A stretch of DNA of 64,000 bases from Stereocaulon alpinum (lineage: Eukaryota > Ascomycota > Lecanoromycetes > Lecanorales > Stereocaulaceae). Below the pieces are notes generated by a model. That model had not been told where the DNA came from. It did not search any database and saw only the letters and a list, made by a program, of their open reading frames with translations. The stretch spans positions 62,001 to 126,000 of the forward strand of contig JAEUBA010000038.1 in the NCBI GenBank assembly GCA_018257865.1, read 5' to 3'. This document shows positions 1 to 12,233 of this stretch, one piece after another (position 1 is the first letter of the stretch; each line of letters starts with the position of its first letter). A program made the position numbers and the translations under genes.

Positions 1-240
1 ACGGATCTTATTAATAAGGTTAAAATTAAGTCCGCCTTAGCGAATATCTATAATAGAGATATTATTATCTCTATTTTACAGCGCTATTATTAATAGAGGT
101 AAGGAATAATAATATAAGAAAGCTTAGAAAGTAGTAATATAAAATAACCTTATAACTTTCTATAGCTAAGGGTAGTTATAAGGCTATTTTAATTACTAAG
201 TAATATAATCTCTGTTTAGATTTCTTAATAACTAGATTAC
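1..240. repeat. AT-rich, RIP-like remnant of a repeated element
   Basis: The first 240 bases are strongly AT-rich and packed with TpA, and the composition changes abruptly to ordinary sequence after about 240. By eye I count only one CpA and one TpG here, against dozens of TpA. That depletion is the signature left by repeat-induced point mutation (C to T at CpA) in Pezizomycotina. Stops occur in every frame, so no protein can be recognised and the parent element stays unknown. The left boundary lies outside the window. Confidence 0.7.
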
Positions 241-1330
241 GTCTGGGACTTCCGCTTAAAAGGATAGATTCTATTAGCAAGGTCTAGAAAGCGTGTAAAG
301 TACTAAAATACAGTCTAGGGGAAACCCTTGACGGCTTAGCCATAGACTGCCGCGAAGCCAACCAATCGACCCCATCCTCAGCCCGCGGGGCAACTCAAGC
401 GATCTGCGCGCAGAGAGCGCTGGTAGAGGACATGGAATATGGCGGGGCGGATAGAGTGTCTTCGTACGGCCGAAGCCAAAGCTACGAGAACTTTCTCCAA
501 AGGAAAAAGTCCCAGCACGAAAATGAACGAGGGGCAGATGATGCCTGGAGACGGTACGTTAGCGTCTGTCGGGCGTCATGTGGGTGCTTAGTGCTTAGTG
601 CTTAGTGCTGATGGATAATTGCATTACGGAATGCCAATTGCCAATGGTGTCTTTCCATTATTACCTCGAATGCAACTACCCCTGACAGCTCAATGGAATC
701 ATGTGCACTGTTGTCCCACTGAGAAAGATTCATAATCAGCCGAGGTCGTGCATGAGGCTGGTGCCTGCGCTTCAACTGCTGGGAAGCGCCATTGGCCCCT
801 GGAAGGCTTGGCAACGCAGGGGCCTCGCTGTTCGTGAGTAAGGTAGCTAAGGTAATCATCAGAACATGAGGACATGGCAATGATGTGAGTTGTACCTGTA
901 TCTATTCGGAAATGACGTTATTATTAACAAAGTCGTAATGCTTCTGCAATTAGCCGCTTCATTCGCAAAGTGAGAATTCGCGTGATGGAGAAGAGAGTGA
1001 TCTGCCTGCAAGAGTTGAAAAGAGTGTCTCGATCTGCAAAATTATCTTCACTCGATTGGGCATCAGCTAATTCTTAAGCAAAATAATTTATCAGCTGCGA
1101 TCGAAGACGGGACACTACTCTCGGCTGAGAAGAAATTCGAATCCAAGGCGCGATAAGCACGTGCTTCTACATTCCCAAAGACCGTGGAATGTGCCTTTGT
1201 TTATATCCTATTTACAGCTCATCCACGTCCAAATGTTTCGTTAGATCGGCTAGGTCAAAACAGATCTTGTTGATGGTAGCATTATGTGCATGAAAGTCTA
1301 TAGTGCTGAGATTAATGACACCTAATTCAA
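241..1330. other. Intergenic; no gene seen
   Basis: Normal base composition resumes here. Apart from a 7-bp microsatellite at 584-609, I see no convincing gene. A 92-codon minus-strand ORF (602-880) has no recognisable domain. The right part is the 3' flank of the PIR gene. Confidence 0.5.
584..609. repeat. Short tandem repeat, (GTGCTTA)n
   Basis: The 7-base unit GTGCTTA is repeated perfectly about 3.7 times. It is a simple microsatellite with no evident function. Confidence 0.9.
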
Positions 1331-2262
1331 TTAGCTGGGCCTAAGGCTACCCAAACGCCGTCCCCGTTTCCCATCATTACCTCCCCTTTTCACAGAAGTA
1401 CTCTGACATTGCTGCAGCTCAACAACCGTGATGGTAACAGCATTGCACTGTTGGGCCCAATGACGGTCGTACAGGTTGTAGAAGTCGCCACTCAAGCATT
1501 GATAGAAGATGTTGGAGCCACCAAGCGCAAGGGATCCATTCCCACAGAAGGAGAAGCCGGCGGTAAAGATAGACTCAGATTGAGGAGGCGCGTCAAATTG
1601 GAATTGGAAGTTGGATGCGATGTAGCCTGTGCGTCCCTTTGAATCTTTCAGGATATTGTTCTCAAGGGTGATCTCGAGATTGCCTTCAGTAGCACAAGTA
1701 ACCATCTTGTTACTCGCTGGAGAAGCAGCAGGTGCCGCGGGAGCAGGATTTGCAGCCATTTGGGCAGCTGGAGCTTCTGAGACTGGTGTCGGGGTGGCCA
1801 TCGCCATTGTTGGGGCCTGGGGCTGTCCGTCTTTGAACTCGGCGACGGGTGCCAATGTCGTCTGGACCTGGATCTGGCCATCATTGATTTGGTTGGCGAT
1901 TGGCATCATGATCTTGGTCTGCATGCCTGCTTGTATCTGACCATCACCAATTTGGGCGACGGCTCCGTGGGTGACTTGAGCCTGGCCACTAGTGATCGAA
2001 ACATCAGCATCATTTCGCCCGACAACATTGGCACAGATGGTCCTTACTCTGCGATCTGCGTTACTTGTCTTTTCACTGGTGAAGCTGTTGTTATGTTCTG
2101 CACAATGATGGCGTATGAGCCGACTGCAGCACCCGTGCATCCTGGTGGAGCAGGTTCAGCTGGGGCAATGGAGGCAGTAACGCCTTGTCTCTTGTTCAAC
2201 GGTGCGAGAGGGTTGGCACTGGCAGCGGCCACGAGGGCCAAGATAGCAAAGGAGTACTGCAT
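1331..2262 (-). CDS. PIR-type secreted cell-wall protein
   Basis: Predicted 290-aa wall protein of the PIR (proteins with internal repeats) family, which is ester-linked to beta-1,3-glucan through Gln in the repeats. Seen: a signal peptide (residues 1-16), Kex2-like KR sites near residues 24 and 62, four PIR-like motifs of the form Q-I-x-D-G-Q-x-Q (one degenerate, FKDGQPQ), an Ala/Pro-rich spacer, and a C-terminal domain with spaced cysteines (FSFCGNGS, IFYQCLSGDFYNLYD). One 59-bp intron (2047-1989; donor GTAAGG, branch GCTGATG, acceptor CTAG) joins exons 2262-2048 and 1988-1331. The junction falls inside the first PIR motif and restores QIADGQAQ exactly, which strongly supports the model. 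Without splicing the frame ends at a TAA just past the donor. Confidence 0.88.
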
Positions 2263-3574
2263 CGTGCTGATAATTAGATATTGAAGTGGAATATATATTT
2301 TCGACGTTCTAATAGATAGGGAAAGGAATATTGCTGCTTGAACGAGTGGAAGCTATGATACGTCAATGAGAGTATAAACAACGAAGAAGAGTGCGTCTGG
2401 AGATTCTGCTATGCGAAATGAAAGGGAAATTGCTTTATGGATACGTGACTGCATAACTTTTCCAAATCCTGATAAAGATGTCTTGGATTTCTTAAATTAG
2501 GCTCGGCGCGGCAGACCTGACTTTTGGGACTCAAAAATGGAGTCACACGATTGTTTTCAAGTCAGGTACGAGGCTTCTGACGAGTGCCTTGCCTTATAAC
2601 ACAGCTTTGTCCCGGCTGAAGGTGAAGTAGGTGGAACGTGTGCATAGAGACCTTGTAAAGATGAGTCCGAGCGTGTGTTCTGGGGAGAGACGGGTAATAT
2701 TCTGTGAGAATGTATAAGGAAATGCTCGATAATGACCGAACTCAGCGATTCAAGGCTGGCAGAGGGGATGAAATAGAGGCTATCCCAGCATTTGAGCAAG
2801 ATGTCGTGGCTGGCCAACAAAAGATGATACCCATGACCCACTTTGCTGAGCGGATGGCTGATTGCGGGTGTATTGTGAATAGCCAAGCCAGCCATGACCT
2901 TCGCTAAGACGCCATTTCTAAAAGAACGCCCCCCATATTCTTCTCTTTCCACTGAAGATGGTACCTGGTACGATATTCGACCTCCATATCCAAGGATCCG
3001 ATGCGCGCTTCATAAGTCCAAAAATTCGGGGCCGTGCAGTCATTTGTAAATAGTCCTTGCCCGCCATGACTTCCTTCTCAATTTTTTGCTGTCTCGCATT
3101 ATACAGTCTTCTTAGATCCCAAGAAAATTGGCATAAGCTTATATAAGGCGGATGAGAGAATTGTTGCAGATGGGAGAAAGTTTGAATGACCCCTGAGCCA
3201 AGAGATATGAAACTCCTCAGCCCATCGTTAGCGTCCATGGCTCCATACGGTGCCAAGGTTAATAGGAAGCTAGAGAGAATGACCATCTGAATGAGCTGGC
3301 AAGAGTTCTTCGATAATAAAAGCAATTGTTTGCTAGCTAATGTACCATGCTAACGATTCAAGCTAAGATGCCTAAGCCTGCACTAGGTAGGGTATCTTGC
3401 ATTCCAAACGCCGTGTACCTGCTTTTCAGTTGAGCAAGATTATGCAATGCAGATAGTACCGAGAAATCCTCTCCTCTAGCGACAGTGCAAATCGTCGTAA
3501 TGCTGCCGCGTCTCCTCCACAAGGTCGAGACCCTTTCGGTCGTCAAATCAGATGCTTATGCAATGACAAGTCAA
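2263..3574. other. Intergenic between PIR gene and SCC2
   Basis: The left 200 bases are the promoter side of the PIR gene. Two overlapping minus-strand ORFs (2557-2952, 131 aa; 2918-3325, 135 aa) sit in different frames and show no domain I recognise. They could be chance ORFs or a decayed gene. Confidence 0.4.
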
Positions 3575-6500
3575 TCAATCCCACTCCCCATCTGAATCTA
3601 CACTCTTCCCACTCTTCTTCCTTCCGAGTGAAGGTCGAGCCTTCTTCTTCTTCATTGGCGTGCCTGAGATAGACAAAGAACCCTTCCTCTTCGCTCCTCT
3701 AGACCCACCACTCATCGGAGCATCTCGCTCTTCGTCTCCGCTAGGAGTCTCGGGCCGTTCCAAATCCTCCTCTCCTTCTGCAGCAACCTTGACTTCGCTG
3801 TCTACCGACATTAGATCGACGAATTCTTTGCATTGCTGGATCATTGATTCCGCGGTACCCAGAGTGCTGACCTTCTCGGCTATTGCTGCCACGATCTTAT
3901 CCCCATTGACTCCTTGTACACGGCCCGGAGTTTTGTTGAGATCTTTTGCTGTTGCCTTTGCTTTGCCATCTTTCTTATGTTGACTTGCAAGGCCATAAAG
4001 ACGCTTGATATGAGATCTGGCTTCCCAAAGTGATGATAGGATAATCGCAGCAGTTGTCAATTGGAAGAGTCTGGCAGGGTCAACGGGTGCGACCTGGGAT
4101 GGCTCAGTTGAACCTTGGAGTTGGGATCCCTGGTCAGAGGTGTCTTGAGAAACAGACTCGACCGTAAGGTGAAAGACCTCTGTGCTGATGCTATGAGCGA
4201 TCCCAGAGCCTGTGTCTGCAACGATCTTCTCCATACACGAGATTGTGTGTAGCAGCTCATCAAGTCGGCCGTAGTCGAAAAAGAGGAGATTCTCGGTGAG
4301 GAATCTGGAGAATTGTAAGGTGTTGGGCGGATTTCCTGTAGTATCCATTTTCAAGATGTCGAAGTCGATCTTCGAGCAATAGTTGGATAAGAACTTCTTC
4401 TGGTATTTGCCTTTGCTAGTCTTGATAATCTCGAACATACCAGAGAGCTTTGAGGCATATGGATGTTTCGTATATCCAAGAGTATCCTTTACGATGTCCC
4501 TCTGGTACCTAAAAGCTTCATGTATAGCCCTCATATACTCTCGCTCAAACATACTCTCGTGCTGCTGATGTAGAAGACGGTGTTCTTGGAAAGCGACGTC
4601 AGCGATAGCTGGGTTGGTCGAAGTCTCTAGGGCAACTAAAGCTGGACCAGACTCCTTGGGGTGCACAAGACCTTGTCGATTGATGCTTGCAATGACCTCT
4701 GTGGCAGTTAGCGCTGAGGTATCCTGGCTGGCCAAGGCAATGCCCAGTGTATCTTTCAAGAACCGTTGCGCTATCAAAGCCGAAGCGCCGTCGCCGTCGT
4801 TAGCAGTCATTGAGCCCCCAAGTTTTCCTTCATGAACAGCGCTAGCTCCAGGCAAGGCCTCTGCTACTTTCTCTTCGGCTTGACGATCTATTCGGGCGAA
4901 GAATTCGCGGAAGCTTGAAAGTACGATACTTTGTAGTTCGGGCTCGCCTTTGCGGAGTACATCCTGGAATGCATTGCTGATGTGCTCTTGGGTGTATTGA
5001 TATGGCCAAGACTGACAAATGAGACCGATGCTGTCGAATGCCTCTGCTCTGAGCGATATGGGTTGGTTCTCAATAGTGAAAGGATGTAACGACTGCACGA
5101 TGAGTCCAGCTACCGAGCCTCCTTTCCACCAGGTCAGAGCGTTTTTAAAAGCCTGATCATGGCTTTCGAAGTCGCAGTGCTTGCCAAAGTAGCCCGCAAT
5201 TTGGATGTACTTCTTGACACGTTTGAGATCGTCAACCTTGTCTGGGTCGCCAAACGGCACGTTCTGAAGGTTACGCAGGTTCTTGAGTACGGAGATAGTC
5301 AATCTCAATAGCATCTCTGGGTTCTGCAGTGTACCATTGATGGTCCACAAGCACTCGGCCACCTCATCGAGCTCTGCCTTACCGAGTTTGGATATGCTTT
5401 GAAGCAGGGCTTTCTGAATTTCTCGAAGCAAATTATGTTGTACATTTGACAACACTGGCAACACACAACGGAACACGATGACAATCGATCGGAAAATATC
5501 AAGGTCGTCTTTACCCGAGAGATTAGCGATATAAGGTTGTAGGGCCTGAAGTTGGTCTGGAGTAAAGAGCTTCGCATTGGCTTTGGCAAAAACGGTCATG
5601 GTCTGCAGAATGTGCCGCTGTTCGAGGCGCTCAGAACCCTCTGACTGATCGATGATCATATCAAAGGCTGTGGCAATAATAGATTTGCAAACTTTGAAGT
5701 TTCCAGCCGCGTTTCTTGCATTATTGGAAAGAACCTCTTTTAGTAAATGTACCAGAACCGCAGAGACCTTCTCACCACGTCGCACAGTGGCTACAATGAG
5801 GCTAGTTTGTTCTCTGAAGGCGACTTTGTTCTGGGCCGATGCCTCTACAAGATCAGGAAAGGTCCAAAACGGCGATAGCCAGACATCCTCAAACATCTGA
5901 CGAGCAAGATCTGAAACTCCGGTGTCAAGATCTTTCGTACGTTGTAGAAGGCTATCCCCAATCGCTGTCTTGACATTCCCGTCGGTGTTCCTGAGGTAAA
6001 TATCTTTGAGCAGCTTCATCGAGCGCTTTCGTACCCCAGCCGCCGGATCATCACTCAGTCTCAGGACGTGTCCCAAAAAGTCACCTTCAAGGACTGGCCT
6101 CAAGACAATGCATTTTCCAATCAGGGTCAAAGCCGAATCGCGGACCATCGAAGAAGCGTCCGTTGCGCATTTGACGATGAGTACCTTGACGCTTCTCGCA
6201 CGATCAAGGATCGAAGGATCTTTCTCGAGCATTTGGGTGACACTCTTCAAGCTCCTAGTTCGCACGGTGATCTGCTCGCTAGTGACAGAATCGAGCAAAA
6301 TCTTCAAAATGTAATCAAATTGGCGACAAAAGTCCATAGTGAGTAGCGATAAAGCGTAGGCAATCCGATATTGATTGTTCGTCAAAGCTTCCAAGGAGCT
6401 TGACGAATCATTAGTACTCGATCTCTCGATATGGAGGTGTAAAGAAGCATACCTAGACGCAAACCACCCAGCTCCAGTAAGCATCTTGCAAAGCCGAGCG

Positions 6501-9500
6501 GCTTGCTTGTCACTCTCGGCGTCTGGTCTTAAGTCTGCCGATGCGAAAGCCTTGGCCCAACGAGCCATATAGTAGCCCTGAGCACTCTCGATCTGGGGAT
6601 CATCCGAGCTGTTGGACTCAAAGAATTCCACTACAGCATGATACGGTCCGTTCCAAATGACAATCTCACTGGTCTCAAGCGATCCATCCGTATAATCATC
6701 TAACATCTGTCGAATGTAGTCACTGAAATCTGAGGTGTCGTTCTCAAGGCTTTTCGCGATGTGTCGGGTATTTGACACCAACTCGGATATGGCTGAACCC
6801 ATCATTCCGAGGAGCTCCAAGGCCATGTTCTTCGCAGGGGCCAGGGATTTCGGATTTTCTGCAATGTTTCGACAGGAAGCCAACAACATTCGCAACATAA
6901 GCTCTGCTGCCGGCCACTCTGGCAGGCTCAGGACTGAGATGAGATCCTCAACAAATATATCGAGAAGCTGTCGGTGAGGCTGATCACCGGTCTTCGAGGC
7001 TGTCATTGCACGTTGCACAAGGTATCTGACTACGTACTGCGCGCTCTTAGCAGCATTGTCTAAGCGGTGATCAGCTTCCCAGCTCAACATCTGCATGGCG
7101 GTGTTATCGTGCGATGTTTCGACCTTCTCAGATGTGCTGAATCCGTCGTCTTCATTTTCAGACGTCTCTGACCTATTGACCTGCCCTTCCTCAGACAGAC
7201 TCGACACTCGCTTCGAAGTCATCTTGGTAAAGGCGGTCAATTGTGTTGCACTCGTCTGTACTAGTCGCATGATCAAGGCAGATACAAGTTGTATGCTTGT
7301 CCCACCAATTAACCTGAATTGTCGTGCATGCTGTCGACTGACGGGCAATTTCTGCAATGACCCAAGGACTTCATCAAACAGAAATAGGCGCTGCTCTGGG
7401 TATCGTGCAAAGATAATAGCAATCATGTCCATTGCAGTACGGCGGAGACTCTCAAACCTTTGAATGCCGAGTACCGATTCCTTCTCACTGTGCGAATTCT
7501 CCACGAATAGGAGTGGAGTGGCAAAGAATTCAATGCCAGTGATGATCATCTCGGCCATATCAACCTTGAGCAGAAGCTTTGCCAACAATGCCATGACCTT
7601 ATTGGTGTCGTATAACAACTGCGAGATCACCTTCTTGTGCAAAGAAGCTGCTTCGAAAGTTGCCGAAGAGGAGTCAGAGCTTCGGGATTCAACGACTGGA
7701 GTAATACAGCGGTCCAGAGCCTTTTTGAGCACTCCTAGCACGCTCTGCAGCAATTCTTCAGAGTAAAGCTGCTTTTCCTCACGCCCTCCTATCATCATCC
7801 TAAGGACCGTCCGCGCAGACCGGAGTCCCAGATCTACGGCATCGAGCCTCTGAGCCCAGCTAGTGAAGTCGTCTGCATTCCATTCGCTTTCAATATGTAG
7901 ATCTGCAGACTCCGCAGAAGATAACGAGCCCTGACAGAGTCCTTGGAGACGTTGTAAATGTTGCAGAGGAATCTCGCCTAGCCTACCAACTGCGATGGTC
8001 TTTTGCAGGAGCGACTCTAACCTGACGTGAGAACTAGGGGCTAGGGTAGGAATTTCTCGTTCCTCATGACTGGCTAAGACGAAGTATTGAGTGTTCAAAG
8101 AAGGTGTGGCTTCTAGGACGTCAGGTTGTGTTTGATCGTCGGCTTCAAAGACATCCTGTATGAAATCCTGGAGCTGCCGCACAGTTTCATTGGACGCTGC
8201 TCTCTGGTCCTTCGTATGTGACAGGCTCGCACCTAGCTGGCTTTCGCTATCACGCTTCCGTTTCCGAGACACTTCGCCATCTCTTCCGCGAGGCGCTTCG
8301 TATGTTGTGAAATCGCTTTTTAGAGCTTGTCCAGATAAATGCGGAATGACGACCATCGGCATGGGCCGAGCCTGCGTTGGAGTTGATGGGTAGTCTGCGT
8401 TTGTGAGAATTTTCGCGTTTTGGGCATGAGCCACCTCATTTTCGGCGAAGGGTTGTTGTGTGGGTGTGACAGGCGACGGCTGTTGTAGAGTCTGTCCCTT
8501 GGATTTGGGGGCTTGTAGAGACTTTGCTGGTTGTAGGGTTACCTTCGGTTTTAGAACACCATTTGGCTGCGCTTGACTCGGTTCCAACTTGACCTTTGGG
8601 GAGGTACGTTCAGGGCTTATCGGCGTTGGATCTGGTAAGTTGATTTATCAGTTTCACGACCTCCAAGTCTTCAGGAAACCTTACATCGATGGGAGAGATC
8701 AGTCGCGTTGAGAATCATATTTCCGAAGGAACCAATCTCTCTGGTTGATAATTTACGGTTACTGCCATTAGTTGCAGGCTGAGGAGTCCCCTGCTTGCCA
8801 TGGAGCCTTTTGGGCGCCTTGAATTTGCTGGCCATAAAGCTTAGCTCAGTCATAGTCGGAATTGTAGGAGACCCACAAATCAGTGATATTGTCTTGACTC
8901 AGGTAAGACATGAGGTCGTCCCTAGCACGCTGCACAACGTTTGATTGCCCTTGAGTCCTTGAGAGCTCTTCATTAAGGTAGTCAAGGGGCTGTCGAGCGG
9001 TCTGCTGCTCCTGAGGGGTTGGGAACAGTGGCTGGGAGTCCGGGAGGTTGGCATTTGGTATTGGTATGATATCTAAATTGTCAAATGTTGTCTTTACTGG
9101 CTCTCTGAAGCAGTACTTACCTGATCCGAATGGGACAATTGAGGAGAATGGGGAGTACTTTAGTGCTTCGTCCACACCCAGTAATCTGGGTCGAGCTGGT
9201 ACAGCACCATTTGACTGCTGGAAACCAGGTCCATTCAGTCTCCGCTGGAAAGGTACTCCGTTCGTTTGCTTAGGCGTTGCTGTCCCGTTTGGCTGTCGAG
9301 GTAGAGGGGTCCCATTTGTATGTCGAGGAAAAGGGGGAGGAGGCATTCCGTTCGACTGCTGACTTGCATGACTCGATATTGAGCCATTTGAGTGAAAATC
9401 GGGTTTGCGAGGTGAGCTGAAAGAGTGCTGTCTCATTCTTCCACGAGTTGGACTTTGGTTGGTCGCTGGGACCACAACCGCCAGCCCAGCTTTGTGGTTT

Positions 9501-9511
9501 GGCGATGCCAT
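3575..9511 (-). CDS. SCC2: Sister chromatid cohesion protein SCC2/Mis4 (cohesin loader)
   Basis: Large HEAT-repeat subunit of the Scc2-Scc4 complex, which loads cohesin onto chromatin in the nucleus. The model gives 1928 aa in four exons: 9511-9121, 9072-8877, 8827-8685 and 8631-3575. The introns are 48, 49 and 53 bp and all phases close. The N-terminal part is low-complexity (repeated NG-rich blocks), followed by the conserved fungal segment VDEALKYSPFSSIVPF near residues 110-130, which intron 1 splices to DIIPIPNA. The long last exon carries the helical HEAT array with the typical cohesin-loader segments (for example VRKRSMKLLKDIYLR and AFDSIGLICQSWPYQY). The C-terminus is basic (KKKKARPSLGRKK), probably a nuclear localisation signal. 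It is divergent from RPA12, with 299 bp between the start codons. Exon 2/3 splice choice is the least certain part. Confidence 0.93.
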
Positions 9512-9810
9512 TGTTGGGCGCGATGGACCCAGAGAGCTCCGCCCATATGTATCACCTTAGCTAGAGACTCTTAGCTCACCCATGATAGCAGCAAAGACAG
9601 CAATCTCAGAGAGGAAGGTGAACTTCGGAGTGACCAGTCTTGCCAGTGAGGTACTGGCCTTCAGGTGCGGGAGATCGACGGCCTTACCCGCCTGGAGCTG
9701 GGATACCGCCAAGAAGCTAGACCGATGCTTCTACTTTTGCGAGAGCTCGACATCAATTGTAAGGTCTACTGGCCTTCTCAGAAGCCAGATAGAGTCTTGA
9801 GACCGCAAAG

Positions 9811-10303
9811 ATGGCAGCTATCGGCTCCCTCGTGTTTTGCACTGACTGTGGGAATCTTTTGGACGGGTCTTCTGGCAATGAAAAAGCGATATTGAAATGC
9901 GATGTGTGCGGTACAGAGAACAGAGGTGCCTACGATCTTGCAACCTCGACAGGAGGCTTGCGCAATGAAGGGGCTGATGAATGAGTACAGATACTTCGGC
10001 AAGTACGATTACAACAAGATCGAAGCCCTCAGCCTTCCCTTCTGCCCTTCGCTCGAAACGATCGGCGGTGCAGACTTTGACGGAGGATGACGTTCAAAAG
10101 GATGCTGTAATCCAACAAACATGTTCGGAATGCGGCAGTAAGGAGATGAGATACTACACGCAGCAGTTGAGAGGCGCAGACGAGGGAACTACGGTTTTCT
10201 ATAGCTGTGTAGCATGCCCCCACAAGTAAGTTGAATTCCTGTCCCGCCCTTTATGGCGCTGAACTAAGGCACCCATCTTTATAGATTCAGCACGAACAAT
10301 TGA
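9811..10303 (+). CDS. RPA12: DNA-directed RNA polymerase I subunit RPA12
   Basis: Small zinc-ribbon subunit of RNA polymerase I (A12.2), involved in transcript cleavage and termination in the nucleolus. The model gives 122 aa in three exons (9811-9925, 9991-10225, 10285-10303), close to the usual ~120-125 aa. The N-ribbon holds CTDC and CDVC pairs. The C-terminal TFIIS-like ribbon holds CSEC and CVAC with the acidic hairpin motif QLRGADEG between them. The last 19-bp exon supplies the final FSTNN. Position after the last cysteine is Pro (CVACPHKF), where most homologues have Gly. The stop codon lies only 3 bases from the stop of the convergent deoxyhypusine hydroxylase gene, so the two mRNAs must overlap at their 3' ends. 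Confidence 0.93.
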
Positions 10304-10306
10304 GTG

Positions 10307-11499
10307 TCATATGCTTGTGGGCTTTCCCTTGACTCTTGCCATTGGCGAGAAGGCTTGCTCCTCTGGCAGAACAGCATACTCCATCTCGCCATTCTTCTCG
10401 AATTCCGCCATATCCAATGCCACGACTACACTCTCTCGCACAACCTGCTCCGGATCATCTAAGAAACCCCTCAAGACGTCATCTACGCCATCTTCGTCGC
10501 CGAGACTTCCCAGAGCTTCAGCAGCTTCATGCCGCACCATACTCTCCTCTTTACTGTTACTCAGAGTGGCAATAAGACTCGGTATCGAGGCTGGATGCGA
10601 TAGCTGACCGAACACGAACGCTATTTCATGTCGGAAAAGTGCTGAAGGATCGGAAAAGCCTGCTGCTAAAGCTTTGACGGCGGGCATAGCGGTGGGGAGG
10701 TCCGGTGGAGAAGAAAGATCGCGTAGGGCGAACATGGCTCGATAGCGGTCGAAGAGCGGCAGCCTAGTATTTAGCAACTTCTCCTGAAGCTCTGCAATAG
10801 TAGGCTGATGCGTGTCCTGGGCGAGTGGTGGCGCTGGGTCTATGGATGTAAAGTCACTGTTCCCAGATTGTCAGATCTCCTTCACCTCACACTCGAGTCA
10901 GAAAAAGGTGCTTACCTATCTCTTATGCGCTCCATCTTCCTCTGCGCGCTATGTTCCCATTCAATTCTTCCCACCGCAATCTCACAAGTCTCCTTCACAA
11001 CCTCTACTTCACTCTCTTCATCCCTAAAAGCCTTCAATAGCCCCAATGAATCCCAATCTCCCAATGCTCCTAGCGCCTCAGCTGCTTCGTGTCTACACAT
11101 TGCATCCTCTCCGCGATCTTCCAGCACATCTCTCAAATATGGTACAGAGGATAGATTTCGTGTTTGCCCTAGGCAGTATGCAAGCTCGTGTTTTAGAAGT
11201 GCGGAAGGTGAAGTGAAGGCGGCGGCAATGGCCTGAATTGCGGGTATGGTATGGGCTGTAGGTGGCTTCTCAGAGGCATGGTGTTTCAAAGAGAAGAGGG
11301 CGCGAAATCGGACTGCGAGGGGTGTGTTTTCGGACGTGAGAGCGGCTCGTAGAGGGAGTATTGGGTCTATTCCTGCCTCGAAATGTGGGGCGGCGTGCGG
11401 AGAGTCTGTAGGTATTGCTGAGGGAATCAGCTTTGCGCCTGATAAGATCGACGAATCTAGAGGCTCAATAGCTGTAGGCGCCATGGTAGCAGCTGGCAA
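10307..11499 (-). CDS. LIA1: Deoxyhypusine hydroxylase
   Basis: HEAT-repeat, di-iron monooxygenase that converts deoxyhypusine to hypusine in eIF5A, the last step of hypusination. Two exons (11499-10916 and 10856-10307; 59-bp intron with donor GTAAGC) give 377 aa. A second in-frame Met at 11484 would give 372 aa, and I cannot decide between them. The four iron-binding His-Glu pairs of the family are visible: HELAYCLGQ, CRHEAAEALGALG, RHEIAFVFGQL and VRHEAAEALGSLG. The two halves are clear duplicates of each other, as in all family members. It is convergent with RPA12 and divergent from DIB1. Confidence 0.95.
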
Positions 11500-11750
11500 A
11501 TTTGCGCTGCAACGATGCTACAAGATGGCATACGATAGAACCGTAGAATTTTAGAGGCGAAAGCTTGGCGCTGCGGGGAGTGATTCACGAAAGGCGGGCT
11601 CAGCCTCTCACTCATCAATTCGACAACAGATTCCATCATCGTTGCACTTTATCCACAAAGCTCATCTCCAAGCCTGCTCTCATTCTCTGTCTTTAAAGCT
11701 GTTCACCCAAATCTCCAACCCTCCCATCCAACACCCTCAAAACAGCAACC

Positions 11751-12233
11751 ATGGGTTCCGTCGTCCTCCCCCATCTTGTCACAGGCTGGCACGTCGACCA
11801 AGCCATCATGTCCGAAGAAGAGCGCCTAGTAGTCATCCGCTTCGGCCGCGACTGGGATGCAGACTGCATGCGCCAGGACGAAGTACTTTACCGGATCGCC
11901 GACCGCGTCAAGAATTTCGCTGTCCTCTATGTCTGCGATTTGGATCAGGTCCCCGACTTCAAGCAGATGTACGAGCTCTACGACCCGGTCACGCTTATGT
12001 TTTTCTTTCGCAACAAGCATATGGTAAGTCTTTCGGGTTCTTGGTGAAAGGGGATCTTGCTGATTATAGGACAGATGTGCGATTTTGGTACTGGCAACAA
12101 CAACAAGCTGAACTGGGTGTTGGAGGATAAGCAGGAGCTCATTGATATTATTGAGACGATTTATAGGGGTGCGAAGAAGGGAAGAGGTCTGGTCGTGAGC
12201 CCAAAAGATTACTCGACGAGATATCGCTACTAG
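11751..12233 (+). CDS. DIB1: U5 snRNP protein Dim1/DIB1
   Basis: Thioredoxin-fold component of the U4/U6.U5 tri-snRNP, needed for pre-mRNA splicing and mitotic progression. Exons 11751-12023 and 12075-12233 give 143 aa, the normal family length. Highly conserved segments are intact: LPHLVTGWHVDQAI at the N-terminus, RFGRDWDADCM, FFFRNKHM joined by splicing to MCDFGTGNNNK, and a C-terminal KDYSTRYRY. The thioredoxin CxxC is absent, as is normal for Dim1. The intron is 51 bp with a GTAAGT donor. Confidence 0.97.

Noticed and set aside
2557..3325. Two overlapping minus-strand ORFs as one gene
   Set aside because: No splice pair or single frameshift joins them into a recognisable protein, and neither has a domain.
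3575..8587. SCC2 as a single-exon 1670-aa protein starting at 8587
   Set aside because: That frame begins at a TTG, not ATG. Three short upstream introns extend it to a conserved N-terminus at 9511.
11642..12130. 162-codon Arg/Pro/Ser-rich plus-strand ORF
   Set aside because: It overlaps DIB1 in another frame, and DIB1 is full length and highly conserved.
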